NCBI GenBank assembly: GCA_945913025.1
Contig: CAMECJ010000001.1
Location: 62,001-126,000 of the forward strand
Direction: 5' to 3'
DNA length: 64,000 bases
Source of the DNA: an uncultured Elusimicrobia bacterium
GTDB taxonomy: Bacteria; Elusimicrobiota; Elusimicrobia; Elusimicrobiales; Elusimicrobiaceae
The notes under the pieces were generated by a model. It was not told the origin of the DNA and did not search any database. It saw only the letters and a program-made list of their open reading frames with translations. The translations under genes and the position numbers were made by a program. Positions 8,682 to 17,727 of this stretch are shown here, in pieces; the first letter of the stretch is position 1; every line of letters starts with the position of its first letter.

Positions 8682-10432
8682 TGGTTTCCTTTTTTAGATA
8701 TATCAGCAATATGTCTTAAATATATTTCGGCAGAAGCTATAGATAAAATATCAGAAGCAGCATTAACCTCTCCTTTCAGATGCGAAAGCAATAATTTTTG
8801 TTTATCGCAACTAGTGTACTTTGAATATTGCGAACCTTCATAGTTTAATAAATCACACAAATATTTTGATAAAGACGGGACCTTAATCCAACTATCATAA
8901 TCGGTATAATTGGCTACTATTTCTGGAAGAATATGACATTTTTCCATCTTTTTTCTAATAATGTTTTTAATTTTATTTATTCTATATTTAAAATCTTTTC
9001 TAAAGAAAAAGAGCTTTCCTGAATTGCGGGGTATTGTTTTAAAATATTTTGGATAATATTTTAAAACTAATTTTTTATACAATAAATGCTTATCCAAATA
9101 TTCATTAGGCAGACTTGAAATCAGCTCAATCAATTTATTATCAAAAAAGGGATGAGCAATATTCATATAAGCATAACAAATAGTCAACGACATATTTATA
9201 CAATTTTTTCCGCGATTCATCCAGCGTAAGGGAAGCGGGTTTTCAATATTAAAATATTCATCCTGATAATTGGAAAGCATATAATGTTTGCCCCATTGCT
9301 GCATCGCGATTTCCTTATCAGGTCGCCTATTAAAATATTCTTTTGGGAAACTTGAAATATATCCATCGCCCAATACGGTATCACCTAAATATCCTGAAAC
9401 CATACACTGTGATTTTTTTGAAATATATTCTTGAAATTCACATCCGTGTAAATCCAGTATCTGATGGGCACATCCAAAGCCACACAATTTATCGATTCGC
9501 TTTTCAAACCAGTCATCAAAATTAAAAATTAATTCATCTAGTTCAACCCCGGCAATTTTGGCTACTTTTTTTGCAGTATGAATATCTCTGCAATTCTTTA
9601 CTCCAAATGTATAAGTATAAGGCTTATATTCTGGAATTACTTCTCTCATCGCTGCCAAAATTAATCTTGAATCATAGCCGGCACTGAGCCCTATACAAGG
9701 TTTTAAATTTATATTAACCTGTTTTTTTATCGCGTTTTTAAATAAATTATACACTCTATCAACAGCTTCATCTAAAGACAAATCGGATTTCTTTACTTCA
9801 GCAAATGTCCAATAATATTCCTGAACCATATTTTTATTTGTAGTGTCAAAAGTTAAAATAGTCGCAGGTTTAATGCTTTTTACATTTTTTAGCCAGGTGT
9901 TATTTCCTAATAAGTGACCGAATTTTAAAAAGCAGCCAAACGATTGCTCGTCAACCTCTTTATCAATAGATTCAAGTTTTAAAAAATAATCAATAACAGG
10001 CGAAAATGCAAACTCACCATTTTTGCAATAATAATATAAAGGATTCATTCCATATCTGTCAGAGAATAAGATAATTCGCTTTGTTCCTTTATCATACAAA
10101 ACACCATGGAAACAACCATCCATTTTATTTAAAAAATTTTTTAATTGATTATTTTTATATGCCCATAATATAAATTCCGGAAATTGAGATATATTTGTAC
10201 TAAAAAGTTGTTTTAATTCATCTGGATTATAGCAACATCCTTCAACCATAATCAAAAAATTTTCATTATCAATACACTCATTGTTGAATAAATTTAGACT
10301 ATAGTGTTCAGCTTGAAGACAAGAATCTGCGTATTTATAAATTTTTTTAACATCTGGATTAATTTGTTTAATATTTGGAACATTGTCTAAGTGAAATTTA
10401 TCACTTATTATGAAACCTGATATTCCTAGCAT
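8678..10432 (-). CDS. asparagine-synthetase-like protein without the N-terminal Cys
   Basis: A 584-aa two-domain protein. The N-terminal half has a class II glutaminase fold (DGCFHGVLYD, FSDRYGMNPLYYY). The C-terminal half is the AsnB synthetase domain with the PP-loop GLSAGYDSRL. True asparagine synthetases start with Met-Cys, the Cys being the glutamine-cleaving nucleophile; here the protein starts MLGISGF, so Leu replaces it. It should still bind ATP and activate a carboxylate, but must take nitrogen from ammonia or join another amine, as the beta-lactam synthetase branch does. AGGAGA precedes the ATG. It is visibly AT-rich. A role in amidating or acylating a surface sugar is inference from context. 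Confidence 0.8.
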   Translation of the reverse strand: MLGISGFIISDKFHLDNVPNIKQINPDVKKIYKYADSCLQAEHYSLNLFNNECIDNENFLIMVEGCCYNPDELKQLFSTNISQFPEFILWAYKNNQLKNFLNKMDGCFHGVLYDKGTKRIILFSDRYGMNPLYYYCKNGEFAFSPVIDYFLKLESIDKEVDEQSFGCFLKFGHLLGNNTWLKNVKSIKPATILTFDTTNKNMVQEYYWTFAEVKKSDLSLDEAVDRVYNLFKNAIKKQVNINLKPCIGLSAGYDSRLILAAMREVIPEYKPYTYTFGVKNCRDIHTAKKVAKIAGVELDELIFNFDDWFEKRIDKLCGFGCAHQILDLHGCEFQEYISKKSQCMVSGYLGDTVLGDGYISSFPKEYFNRRPDKEIAMQQWGKHYMLSNYQDEYFNIENPLPLRWMNRGKNCINMSLTICYAYMNIAHPFFDNKLIELISSLPNEYLDKHLLYKKLVLKYYPKYFKTIPRNSGKLFFFRKDFKYRINKIKNIIRKKMEKCHILPEIVANYTDYDSWIKVPSLSKYLCDLLNYEGSQYSKYTSCDKQKLLLSHLKGEVNAASDILSIASAEIYLRHIADISKKGNQ

Positions 10433-10486
10433 AATCTTCTCCTACTACTCTATGTATTTAAATCCATTTTTATTAAAAGCGGGTTG

Positions 10487-11182
10487 TTAAAACTTATCAT
10501 CATTTTTTCCTTTTGAACTTCCAATTTTTAATCCATATGCTAAGTTTTTATAAAAATACTCGTCAAAACCGGCTTTTCGCATAAGATCTTGCGTTTTTTT
10601 ATAATCATAATTAATTCTATGAATTTCAAAATTCCCGTTGTCATTCAATGTTGCATAACTTGCTTTATAATTTCCGTCTCTGGGTTGACCCACTGCCCCC
10701 GGGTTACAATATTTAATTTTGGCACTATTCAGTACAATAGGAATATGCGTATGTCCCGAAACGATATATTTTTCTTTAAAATTTAAGCTGTCCAAAATGT
10801 CAAAATTAAAGTATTCATCAATATAATTATTCCATCCGCCGTGAACGCAATTCATGTTATAGTACACTGCTTGCATCGGTTTTTTCGAAATCCAATTTAA
10901 TAATTCCGGTTTTATAATTTTTTTTTGATATTCTAAACATTTATTTACGGCATTCGAACGGGGACATTTTTCGTTATTTATGATGTAATAATCGTGATTG
11001 CCTATAATGACATTTTCCGTTAATTCTCTGACAAGCGCTATACTTTCATTTACTTGTGTATAGTAGCCACAAATATCCCCGAGGCAAATGATCTTGGAAA
11101 TCCGTTTTCTTTCCAGATCGTTAACAACTGCCTCAAGGGCGGGCAAATTACCGTGTATGTCAGATATTATTCCTATCATCAT
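10487..11182 (-). CDS. metallophosphoesterase, YfcE/MJ0936-like
   Basis: A 231-aa calcineurin-like phosphoesterase with all metal-binding blocks in order: DIHGN near residue 8, GDICGY, GNHDYY, an HGG, and GHTH followed by NPGAVGQPRDG. Such enzymes cleave phosphodiesters or phosphomonoesters; the substrate here is unknown. Its start lies 23 bases inside the upstream ATP-grasp gene, so translation is coupled. Its place inside a glycan operon is unusual and suggests it acts on an activated or phospholipid-linked sugar, but that is inference. Confidence 0.82.
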   Translation of the reverse strand: MMIGIISDIHGNLPALEAVVNDLERKRISKIICLGDICGYYTQVNESIALVRELTENVIIGNHDYYIINNEKCPRSNAVNKCLEYQKKIIKPELLNWISKKPMQAVYYNMNCVHGGWNNYIDEYFNFDILDSLNFKEKYIVSGHTHIPIVLNSAKIKYCNPGAVGQPRDGNYKASYATLNDNGNFEIHRINYDYKKTQDLMRKAGFDEYFYKNLAYGLKIGSSKGKNDDKF

Positions 11183-12137
11183 TATATGTTATACAGTCCG
11201 CAATATAGCGAACCGCGTATCCTTTCTTGATTGCTTTGTTTAGCGGGCGTATTTTATTTATAAAAAATTCAATACACATTTCTGCTTCGTTATATCCGAA
11301 GCCTTCTCTTAGTGAGGTGGAAGATGAAATCCTCGGATTGATTTCTAAAAGATAAAAAGTATCGTTGTCTTTTCTAAACTGAAAATTTGTCGGGCCAATT
11401 GGTTTTAAAATACTACAGTATTGTCTAATGAGCTGATTTATTTCATTCACATTTACCACTTCCGCTTTTGCAGTTGCCCCCTCTGCGCTTAATTTTCGTT
11501 TGAAAGTGATGGGGCCCGCATAATCACCATCTCCAAAACCAAATACGGCTGTCGTATATTCATGATTGTTATCCCCAATTATTTTTTGAACCATAAATTG
11601 ATCGGGATTTTTCTTTTTATAAAATTCAAACTCTTCCTCCGTATAAATTTTTTTAATTCCTTTTGACGCGTATGACCGGCGGGGCTTTAATAAGAATGGC
11701 AAGCCGAGTTCTATGGCATTTTCTTTAAAATTTCCATTTGTTTTTGTAGGAATGGGTAAAAAGTTATTCTTTAACAAAAAATTATAAGTCAGCCATTTAT
11801 CTTGAGATAATTTAACTATTTCTTCTTTATTTATAACTAGTTTTGAGTAGTATTCCCCCATTTCTTTTCTTGCTTCCACAAGGCGAATAATCTCTTGCTC
11901 GGTTCCAAACATAACCAAATCGATGTGATAAGTATCTATAATATCTTTTATAAAATCAAGGTATTTTTCATCACTAGCCAGTATCGCAGGGATAAATTGA
12001 TTGCACAGATGTCGCCCGTAAGCGTCGGGATAAATATCCATCCCTATAATATTTACATTAAACTTGGATTTTTTTAAGTTGTTAATTATACCATAGCCAA
12101 TAATAGCTCCAACGCCGGTAACTAAAATATTATACAT
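11160..12137 (-). CDS. ATP-grasp ligase-like protein
   Basis: A 325-aa protein of the carbamoyl-phosphate-synthase-like ATP-grasp family. It starts with a Rossmann-type fold (ILVTGVGAIIGYGI), then the ATP-grasp part with PFLLKPRRSYASKGIKKI, MVQKIIGDNNHEYT and the metal-binding LEINPRISSST. Such enzymes form an amide or similar bond using ATP. Relatives occur in O-antigen and capsule clusters, often without known substrates. It overlaps the SDR gene upstream by eight bases and the phosphoesterase downstream by 23. It may attach an amino acid or another acid to the amino sugars; that is inference. Confidence 0.82.
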   Translation of the reverse strand: MYNILVTGVGAIIGYGIINNLKKSKFNVNIIGMDIYPDAYGRHLCNQFIPAILASDEKYLDFIKDIIDTYHIDLVMFGTEQEIIRLVEARKEMGEYYSKLVINKEEIVKLSQDKWLTYNFLLKNNFLPIPTKTNGNFKENAIELGLPFLLKPRRSYASKGIKKIYTEEEFEFYKKKNPDQFMVQKIIGDNNHEYTTAVFGFGDGDYAGPITFKRKLSAEGATAKAEVVNVNEINQLIRQYCSILKPIGPTNFQFRKDNDTFYLLEINPRISSSTSLREGFGYNEAEMCIEFFINKIRPLNKAIKKGYAVRYIADCITYNDDRNNI

Positions 12138-12987
12138 GTGTCATATTCTCCAATATAAATTTAATCATATCTTCTATGGGGCATTTGGGCATACAGGCAA
12201 TTTTAGAATAAATCTGCGGATATGTGTTTTGGGGTAAATCCAAAACATTATTTTTGGATTTATCGAAAATCAATTTACTTGAGCTGTTAGTCAATTGTTT
12301 TGTAATGCTGAAAATTTCACTTACCGCAGTGTCTTTAACAGCACATATATTATATTCGCCAGTAGTTTTTTGTTTGATTATTTCCTCAATCGCTTGGGAT
12401 ACGTCATCTATAAATATATAATTTCTTTTAAAGTCATTTTCGCCATATATGGTAACATTTTCATTATTTTTTACTTTTTCAATGATAGTATATAAAAATT
12501 CTTGATGTTTTCTGCATTTCGCCTCTATATCAAAAATTTGCGAGGGCATAAGTATGGTATAAGGAATATTTTCTTTATTACAATAAAGTTTTAAAAGTTC
12601 ATCTCCGTGCTTTTTTGAAATAGAATATATCCCATAATATAAGTCTTTTTCGGCATAACTTTTAGAAAGAGATGATAGATGAATTAAATGTTTGCCATGC
12701 GTCAATTTAGCCAGCTTGCAAACCATTAGTGTCCCTAAAGCGTTTATTTTTTCCGTTTCATAAAACGAGCTGGTATCGTTGTTGCCAAAAGCCGCCATCG
12801 TATTTATAATAACATCGAAAGTATTATTTACGAGGGCTTCATCCAAAGTTTCGTTTAAAGCATTAAAGTAAAAATCGGCATTTCTTCTTCCCGCGAAATA
12901 AATATTATAGCCTTTTAAGGTTTTGTTTAAAGAGCAGGCCAGATTGGCACTTGAACCAATAATTAGAACTTTTGTTTTTTTATTCAT
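12130..12987 (-). CDS. NAD-dependent epimerase/dehydratase (extended SDR)
   Basis: A 285-aa extended short-chain dehydrogenase/reductase. The nucleotide-binding start is VLIIGSSANLACSL, less standard than GxxGxxG. The active site shows HLSSLSKSYAEK and YGIYSISKKHGDELL (Tyr-x-x-x-Lys). Later segments NYIFIDDVSQAI and GEYNICA match RmlD/GalE-type sugar enzymes. It overlaps both neighbours by eight bases. It probably reduces or epimerises a nucleotide sugar in this operon; the substrate cannot be told. Confidence 0.82.
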   Translation of the reverse strand: MNKKTKVLIIGSSANLACSLNKTLKGYNIYFAGRRNADFYFNALNETLDEALVNNTFDVIINTMAAFGNNDTSSFYETEKINALGTLMVCKLAKLTHGKHLIHLSSLSKSYAEKDLYYGIYSISKKHGDELLKLYCNKENIPYTILMPSQIFDIEAKCRKHQEFLYTIIEKVKNNENVTIYGENDFKRNYIFIDDVSQAIEEIIKQKTTGEYNICAVKDTAVSEIFSITKQLTNSSSKLIFDKSKNNVLDLPQNTYPQIYSKIACMPKCPIEDMIKFILENMTHV

Positions 12988-13690
12988 ATTTATCTCTTAT
13001 ATATTTGATGGCATCTTTGCCGGTATTAAAGATTAAGTCTAAGATGGTAACGCCGTGTTCAAAAGGCGGATATAACTGCGGATATTCCTTGTATTTCGAA
13101 TAATCCATCCACGTTAGTTTGATGCCGGCATCTTTAAAATGCGCCTCATCAATATAATCTTTGGCCGCGGGGCCGGAAAGATATTCGGTTCCGCCTGCTT
13201 TTTTTACTAAATCAACCAATCGCTCTGTTTTGCCTTCAATCAAACCATAATCTTGCGAAAATGATAATTTGGTTTTTATCCCTAAATAATCACAAATTTC
13301 ATAAATAAATTTATAATTTACCTTGCATAAATAATCTTCATTTTCTAGTGATTTATAGATATCTTCAAGCCACCCTTTATTTTCTTTAAAATAAGGTGCT
13401 TTTGCGTAGACATTTTTTATAGTATTGCAGTGTTTTTTAGTCCATCTTTTATCTGTTATTTTGGTGTCGCAAATTCTTTGTGAATTAGAAATTAACCCCT
13501 TGGTTGCACAAGGTATTGTTATCCATTGTAAGCCAGTTTGGGTTTTAATTTTATTTCTGTTACGCCAATCGTTTTTGGTATATTGCATTTCATCATAAAA
13601 TATAAATTCATCGACGGAATCTATAATATCGAAATATCCTTTCCAAGGAATATAATTAGACTGCAAAATTGCCACTTTTTTATTCTGCAT
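12980..13690 (-). CDS. WbqC family protein
   Basis: A 236-aa protein of the WbqC family (MQNKKVAILQSNYIPWKGYFD, then FYDEMQYTKNDWRNRNKI). The family recurs in O-antigen and capsule clusters; its biochemical role is not firmly known. The ATG at 13690 is chosen because family members start with this segment; the ORF track extends 14 codons further upstream. That start overlaps the end of the wecF-like gene by 11 bases. It lies in the AT-rich part of the operon. Confidence 0.85.
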   Translation of the reverse strand: MQNKKVAILQSNYIPWKGYFDIIDSVDEFIFYDEMQYTKNDWRNRNKIKTQTGLQWITIPCATKGLISNSQRICDTKITDKRWTKKHCNTIKNVYAKAPYFKENKGWLEDIYKSLENEDYLCKVNYKFIYEICDYLGIKTKLSFSQDYGLIEGKTERLVDLVKKAGGTEYLSGPAAKDYIDEAHFKDAGIKLTWMDYSKYKEYPQLYPPFEHGVTILDLIFNTGKDAIKYIRDKYE

Positions 13691-14738
13691 TAAATACCGT
13701 CCTCCATAGTGAAGCTTTATACTCGTCGTCAAAAAACATCATGGCGCGCTCTTGATTGCTCTTTGCGCAAGGATTTGTTATAAAACAATCAAAATTTAAT
13801 TTAGCAATTTCATTGGTGTCAAAAACGGTCAAGCCAAAATTTTTTAATTTACTGTAGGTTGAAATTTCCGATTTAATAAACACTTTGTTTCCCAACGCCA
13901 AAGAGGCTACCGTATTTCCGACGCCCTGTTGGCGATTTTGATTTAAAATCAACAGGTCGTTTTGGGCTAAATGCAGGGCGTATTCTTGCGGGGCAAGGCG
14001 GGTGTCAAGATATTCAAATTTGTCTTTAAAAATGTTCCGGCCTTTCTGTATAATTTCGTCTTTAAATTCTAATTTCCCATAAGATAAAATGGTGGTAATT
14101 TTTATATTTTCTTCTTTAAACTTGGCCAAAACGTCCAACATTTGAAGGGTGGATTCATCGCACGAGTTGTTGATTTGAATTTGAGTAAAATCCTTTCTTT
14201 TTTTCGTTATGTTTTGAATCGCATTTTTTGATATCGGGAAAATGGCGTGAATACAATAGAACGGCTTTTCAGCCAAATTATATTGTTTTTTTGCCACTTC
14301 GGTATCAACATCAGTTAAATATCCTTTAAAATGACTCCTTACAAAATCATTCTTCTCATCTCTTTTGGCTTGATACAAATCGCCTCCCCAGATTGCCCAG
14401 TAGGCCTTTTCCGTTAAAATATTGGGGTGCTTATACAGATAATCTACCAGTTCCGCGTCAAACAGAGAATGACAGATGAGTTTTTGATTCGTTTCAAACC
14501 GTAACCCTTTTAAAGAGGAAATCTCAATCACATTATCTCCCTGCGGAAACGGAGTCTCGCTAAAGAATCTTTTACATAAAACGAGGTGTTCGGTTGAATT
14601 AAAATGGTTGTTTAAGAAGTCAACAAAAGGCTTGTTGAACTTATCGTTAAACATAATATGAACAAATTTATATTTTAAAATAAGTTTGTTTATTCTTATA
14701 TTGCGAAAGTAATTTTTAATTCTTTTGACAACTTTCAT
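13680..14738 (-). CDS. Fuc4NAc transferase, WecF/RffT-like (GT56)
   Basis: A 352-aa protein resembling TDP-Fuc4NAc:lipid II Fuc4NAc transferase. Supporting segments are KFVHIMFNDKFNKPFVDF near the start, YWAIWGGDLYQA, YLDTRLAPQEYALHLAQNDL and LILNQNRQQGVGNTVASLALGN. In enterobacteria WecF adds Fuc4NAc from dTDP-Fuc4NAc to a polyprenyl-linked disaccharide on the inner face of the membrane. The wecE gene in the same operon makes the matching donor precursor. The acceptor here is unknown, since no wecA or wecG is present. It directly abuts the upstream GT2 gene. Confidence 0.8.
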   Translation of the reverse strand: MKVVKRIKNYFRNIRINKLILKYKFVHIMFNDKFNKPFVDFLNNHFNSTEHLVLCKRFFSETPFPQGDNVIEISSLKGLRFETNQKLICHSLFDAELVDYLYKHPNILTEKAYWAIWGGDLYQAKRDEKNDFVRSHFKGYLTDVDTEVAKKQYNLAEKPFYCIHAIFPISKNAIQNITKKRKDFTQIQINNSCDESTLQMLDVLAKFKEENIKITTILSYGKLEFKDEIIQKGRNIFKDKFEYLDTRLAPQEYALHLAQNDLLILNQNRQQGVGNTVASLALGNKVFIKSEISTYSKLKNFGLTVFDTNEIAKLNFDCFITNPCAKSNQERAMMFFDDEYKASLWRTVFNAE

Positions 14739-15755
14739 TTAAATTAAGCCTTTTCTCATCAATTTGTTATACAGATTTTTATATAGGAGAAAAATCATCT
14801 TGTACTTTAAGTTTATACTTTTGAAAAACGTTTTATTTATGATGTCTTGGTTTTTTGTAAATATAAGCTGTAAATTTATCAATTTTTCTGTAATATCTTT
14901 TAATTTGCCGGAATCTTTTATTTCCGATAGTTTAATCAACAAATCGATGTTTATTTTATTTGATATCTTATAGGACTTGACCAATAATTCCGGATATTTT
15001 TTATCAAAATATAACCATAAATCTTTGAAAATGTTGGCATTTAATATATCTTGTTCCAGTTCGCTTATTCCCTGCCATATACCTTCTTCCGTGATACGGT
15101 ATACTGCATCGGTTTCCGGTACACAGTGAGCCTTGCCGCTATGTAAGTGTAGTATGTTTCTAAAGGTGTCCCCCCGAAAGGAGCGTTCCATCGTGTCGCT
15201 TTCAAGATTTCTCATCTTGTCGGGGAGGCCATGTTTAAACACCACATTTCTAAAGGTGGAGCCAAGGGTGCAGCCTAAAGCCGCCTTATCGTTTAAAAAG
15301 TCCGCAAACGATGAATTGATTACTTTGTTATACTTGAGAAAATCTTTTTTAGTACCGTCAGGCAACAGCATTTCCGTGCCGGTTACATAAATAGTGTAGT
15401 CTGTGTGTTCTTGAAGAAAGTCCAATGCTTTTTGAATTTTGCGTTTATCTGTCCAATAGTCGTCGGGGTCAAGTACGCAAAAATAGTCCGTTTTTGTTAT
15501 TTCATAAGCTCTTAAGACATTTCTATATAATTTGTTATTTTGAGTTGAAGTTAAAAGTGTAATTTTATCGGGATATTTAGTTTGGTACTCTTTAACGATT
15601 TCAACCGTCTTATCCTGCGAACAATCATCCGCTACAATAATATGATATTTATAATTGGTTTCCTGTGCAAAAACAGAATCCAACGCCTGGACAATATATC
15701 TTTCTTTATTATAGGAGGGCATTATTATAGTAATATCAGCCGTTATCTTTTCCAT
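14739..15755 (-). CDS. glycosyltransferase family 2 with long C-terminal tail
   Basis: A 338-aa protein with an N-terminal GT2 domain: ITIIMPSYNKERYIVQALDS, HIIVADDCSQDKTVE and the DXD-like LDPDDYW. The C-terminal ~110 residues are rich in Lys, Ile and Leu and hold no recognised motif; they may lie along the membrane. It abuts the wecF-like gene with no gap. AT-rich like its neighbours. It probably adds one residue of the repeat unit; donor and acceptor are unknown. Confidence 0.87.
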   Translation of the reverse strand: MEKITADITIIMPSYNKERYIVQALDSVFAQETNYKYHIIVADDCSQDKTVEIVKEYQTKYPDKITLLTSTQNNKLYRNVLRAYEITKTDYFCVLDPDDYWTDKRKIQKALDFLQEHTDYTIYVTGTEMLLPDGTKKDFLKYNKVINSSFADFLNDKAALGCTLGSTFRNVVFKHGLPDKMRNLESDTMERSFRGDTFRNILHLHSGKAHCVPETDAVYRITEEGIWQGISELEQDILNANIFKDLWLYFDKKYPELLVKSYKISNKINIDLLIKLSEIKDSGKLKDITEKLINLQLIFTKNQDIINKTFFKSINLKYKMIFLLYKNLYNKLMRKGLI

Positions 15756-15783
15756 ACACTTTTTTCTGACGATTTTTGTTAAT

Positions 15784-16527
15784 TTAAAGATTTCTGTATT
15801 CTTTGTTGATTTTCTCTACATCATCAAGCAATTTCCCGATTTTAGTCGTTTGGCAAAATTTTGAGAAAGCGGAAACATCTTTTGGAAAACATTTTCCGCC
15901 GTAGCCGGTTTTTCCGTCGGGGCCCGGAACAAGGGTGTGCGGTTCGTTAATATAGCCCGACAGCAGGGTTCCCTTTCTAATTTTCTCAAAATCACATCCG
16001 TACTGCTTTGCCAATTCGTAAATTCCGTTAAAATAGGTAACTTTTACCGCGCCAAATACATTATGGGAATATTTGGTGATTTCAGCTTCCAGATTACTCA
16101 TAGTGATGTAATTCTTGCCGACAAATATCCGCTTCATCAGATTTTCACAGCCTGTATAAATCATAGCTTGAATGCAAAAATCTTCATAAGCGGTTCTTTC
16201 TGTGAGAAACTCAGGCATAAAATATATTTTTTTATTTAATTCTTTAGATAAACGGTCGCAAGTTCCCGGCAGCAAAGTCGTTCTGATAAAAATGGGAATA
16301 TCGGGGCAGCCTTTGATGAGAGATTTTAATAAGGTTAAATCCTGCGTATGATTTTCTTCTGTCGGGATATGAATGCTGATAAAAATAACATCGGCTTTGG
16401 ACAAATCGTCATTATATCCTTTGGGCGGATCTGAGACCAAAATAGTGCATTCGGGGTTATGATTTTCAATCCATTTTTTCATTACCCCGCCGATCACTCC
16501 ACAGCCTATAATTCCTATTTTAATCAT
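15784..16527 (-). CDS. short UDP-glucose/GDP-mannose dehydrogenase-like protein
   Basis: A 247-aa relative of UDP-sugar 6-dehydrogenases. The NAD-binding start IGIIGCGVIGG, RTTLLPGT, a PEFLTERTAYEDF segment and the central helix EITKYSHNVFGAVK are in the family order. The catalytic cysteine is present in GYGGKCFPKD. Full-length enzymes have about 390-450 residues, with a further C-terminal UDP-binding domain; here the protein ends about 30 residues after the cysteine. There is no downstream ORF that could be the missing part, so it is naturally short rather than recently broken. Substrate and even activity are open. Confidence 0.8.
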   Translation of the reverse strand: MIKIGIIGCGVIGGVMKKWIENHNPECTILVSDPPKGYNDDLSKADVIFISIHIPTEENHTQDLTLLKSLIKGCPDIPIFIRTTLLPGTCDRLSKELNKKIYFMPEFLTERTAYEDFCIQAMIYTGCENLMKRIFVGKNYITMSNLEAEITKYSHNVFGAVKVTYFNGIYELAKQYGCDFEKIRKGTLLSGYINEPHTLVPGPDGKTGYGGKCFPKDVSAFSKFCQTTKIGKLLDDVEKINKEYRNL

Positions 16528-17296
16528 TGTTTTCTCCTAATTCGCTTGGTAATATAAACTCGCACCCGGCTTGTTTTAAAAATTTAATGATTAAGCGAAA
16601 GTGAACCCATCCCACGGATCCCCACTGATACGGGTGGGCTTGTAATATCAGTACCTTTGGAGGATTTTGCAGATTTTTTATATTTTCTAACAAATACCTA
16701 AAATCCGGATGCCCCACTCCTTTTTCGATATCCGCAGTCCTTTTCAGATTGCGTCCGTTAAAATTGTCCAACCCGTAAAACCAATATGTAATTTCCGGCA
16801 CTTTTTCCAATGCGTTTTTTGTATATTCGTCAATATGGTTGCAGGGCGCGCCAAAAGCATCTAATTTTATGCCGGTTTTTGCAAAAACGATGTTTTGGGT
16901 TTTTGTAATATATTCCAGTTGTTTTTCCGTGCTTTGCTTTTGAAATTCGTATTCCGGCCCGCACAAATGTAAATAGCCGTGGTTAAAAAAAGAGTAGTTT
17001 TTTCCGTTGTTTTCTTTTATAAATGCAATATAATCAGGGGTGGATTTTTCCATTGAACTGCCGATGATTCCCCAACAGGCTTTGATATTTTCCCGTTTAA
17101 TAAATTTATCAAGAGTTCGGACTTTTGGACTGTAATCAACCAGGTCGTCAAATTTAAGAATAATCTTGTATGCAGGTATATTCCTCGGGGATTTTAGGGC
17201 GCGTTTATAGGATAGATGAACTTTTGCAATCTTGAGTAAATTGCAATTTTTTCCTCTTAGCAAATCTATAACGTCTTGTATTAAGGTAATTGGCAT
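16520..17296 (-). CDS. polysaccharide-deacetylase-like protein (NodB/DUF2334 fold)
   Basis: A 258-aa protein resembling carbohydrate esterase 4-like deacetylases. IILKFDDLVDYS stands where the metal-binding Asp-Asp motif belongs, FFNHGYLHLCG where the second metal motif (H-x-x-x-H) belongs, and LILQAHPYQW near the C-terminus as the later His motif. There is no signal peptide, so it would act in the cytoplasm on a nucleotide- or lipid-linked sugar. It overlaps the dehydrogenase gene by eight bases and shares one base with the acetyltransferase stop (TAATG). Confidence 0.75.
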   Translation of the reverse strand: MPITLIQDVIDLLRGKNCNLLKIAKVHLSYKRALKSPRNIPAYKIILKFDDLVDYSPKVRTLDKFIKRENIKACWGIIGSSMEKSTPDYIAFIKENNGKNYSFFNHGYLHLCGPEYEFQKQSTEKQLEYITKTQNIVFAKTGIKLDAFGAPCNHIDEYTKNALEKVPEITYWFYGLDNFNGRNLKRTADIEKGVGHPDFRYLLENIKNLQNPPKVLILQAHPYQWGSVGWVHFRLIIKFLKQAGCEFILPSELGENND

Positions 17297-17727
17297 TAAA
17301 ATTTCCCTTTTACGGTTGTACGGGCCGGCACATTTTTTGTAACCACGGCTCCTGCCGCCACCAAGGCGTTTTCCCCTATGGTTACGCCGGGTAAAATGGT
17401 GGCGTTTGCCCCGATGCTTGCGCCTTTTTTAATAACAATCGGTTCCAGTTTGAAATTTTTATTTTTGGATTTGGGATAGCGGTCGTTGCAGAAGGACGCG
17501 TTGGGGCCGATAAAAACGCCGTCTTCAATAACGATGCCGTCATACAGGCTGACTCCGTTCTTGACGGTAACGTTATTGCCTATTTTCACGTTATTTTCAA
17601 TAAACACGTGCGAACAAATGTTGCACCCTGCTCCGATGTGCGCTCCGGCAAGTACGACGCAGAACTGCCAGATGTTCGTATCCGTGCCGATGTCTTTGGT
17701 TTGTACGTCCGCCAAAGGATGAATCAT
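17296..17727 (-). CDS. sugar N-acyltransferase, left-handed beta-helix (FdtC/QdtC-like)
   Basis: A 143-aa acyltransferase built of hexapeptide repeats ([39 protein letters not shown]). The NDRYPKSKN loop and short length match WlbB/QdtC/FdtC enzymes, which acetylate the 3-amino group of dTDP-Fuc3N or dTDP-Qui3N. It sits directly after the fdtA-like gene with a four-base overlap. As no WecD is present, it might also acetylate Fuc4N; that is speculation. Confidence 0.85.
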   Translation of the reverse strand: MIHPLADVQTKDIGTDTNIWQFCVVLAGAHIGAGCNICSHVFIENNVKIGNNVTVKNGVSLYDGIVIEDGVFIGPNASFCNDRYPKSKNKNFKLEPIVIKKGASIGANATILPGVTIGENALVAAGAVVTKNVPARTTVKGKF

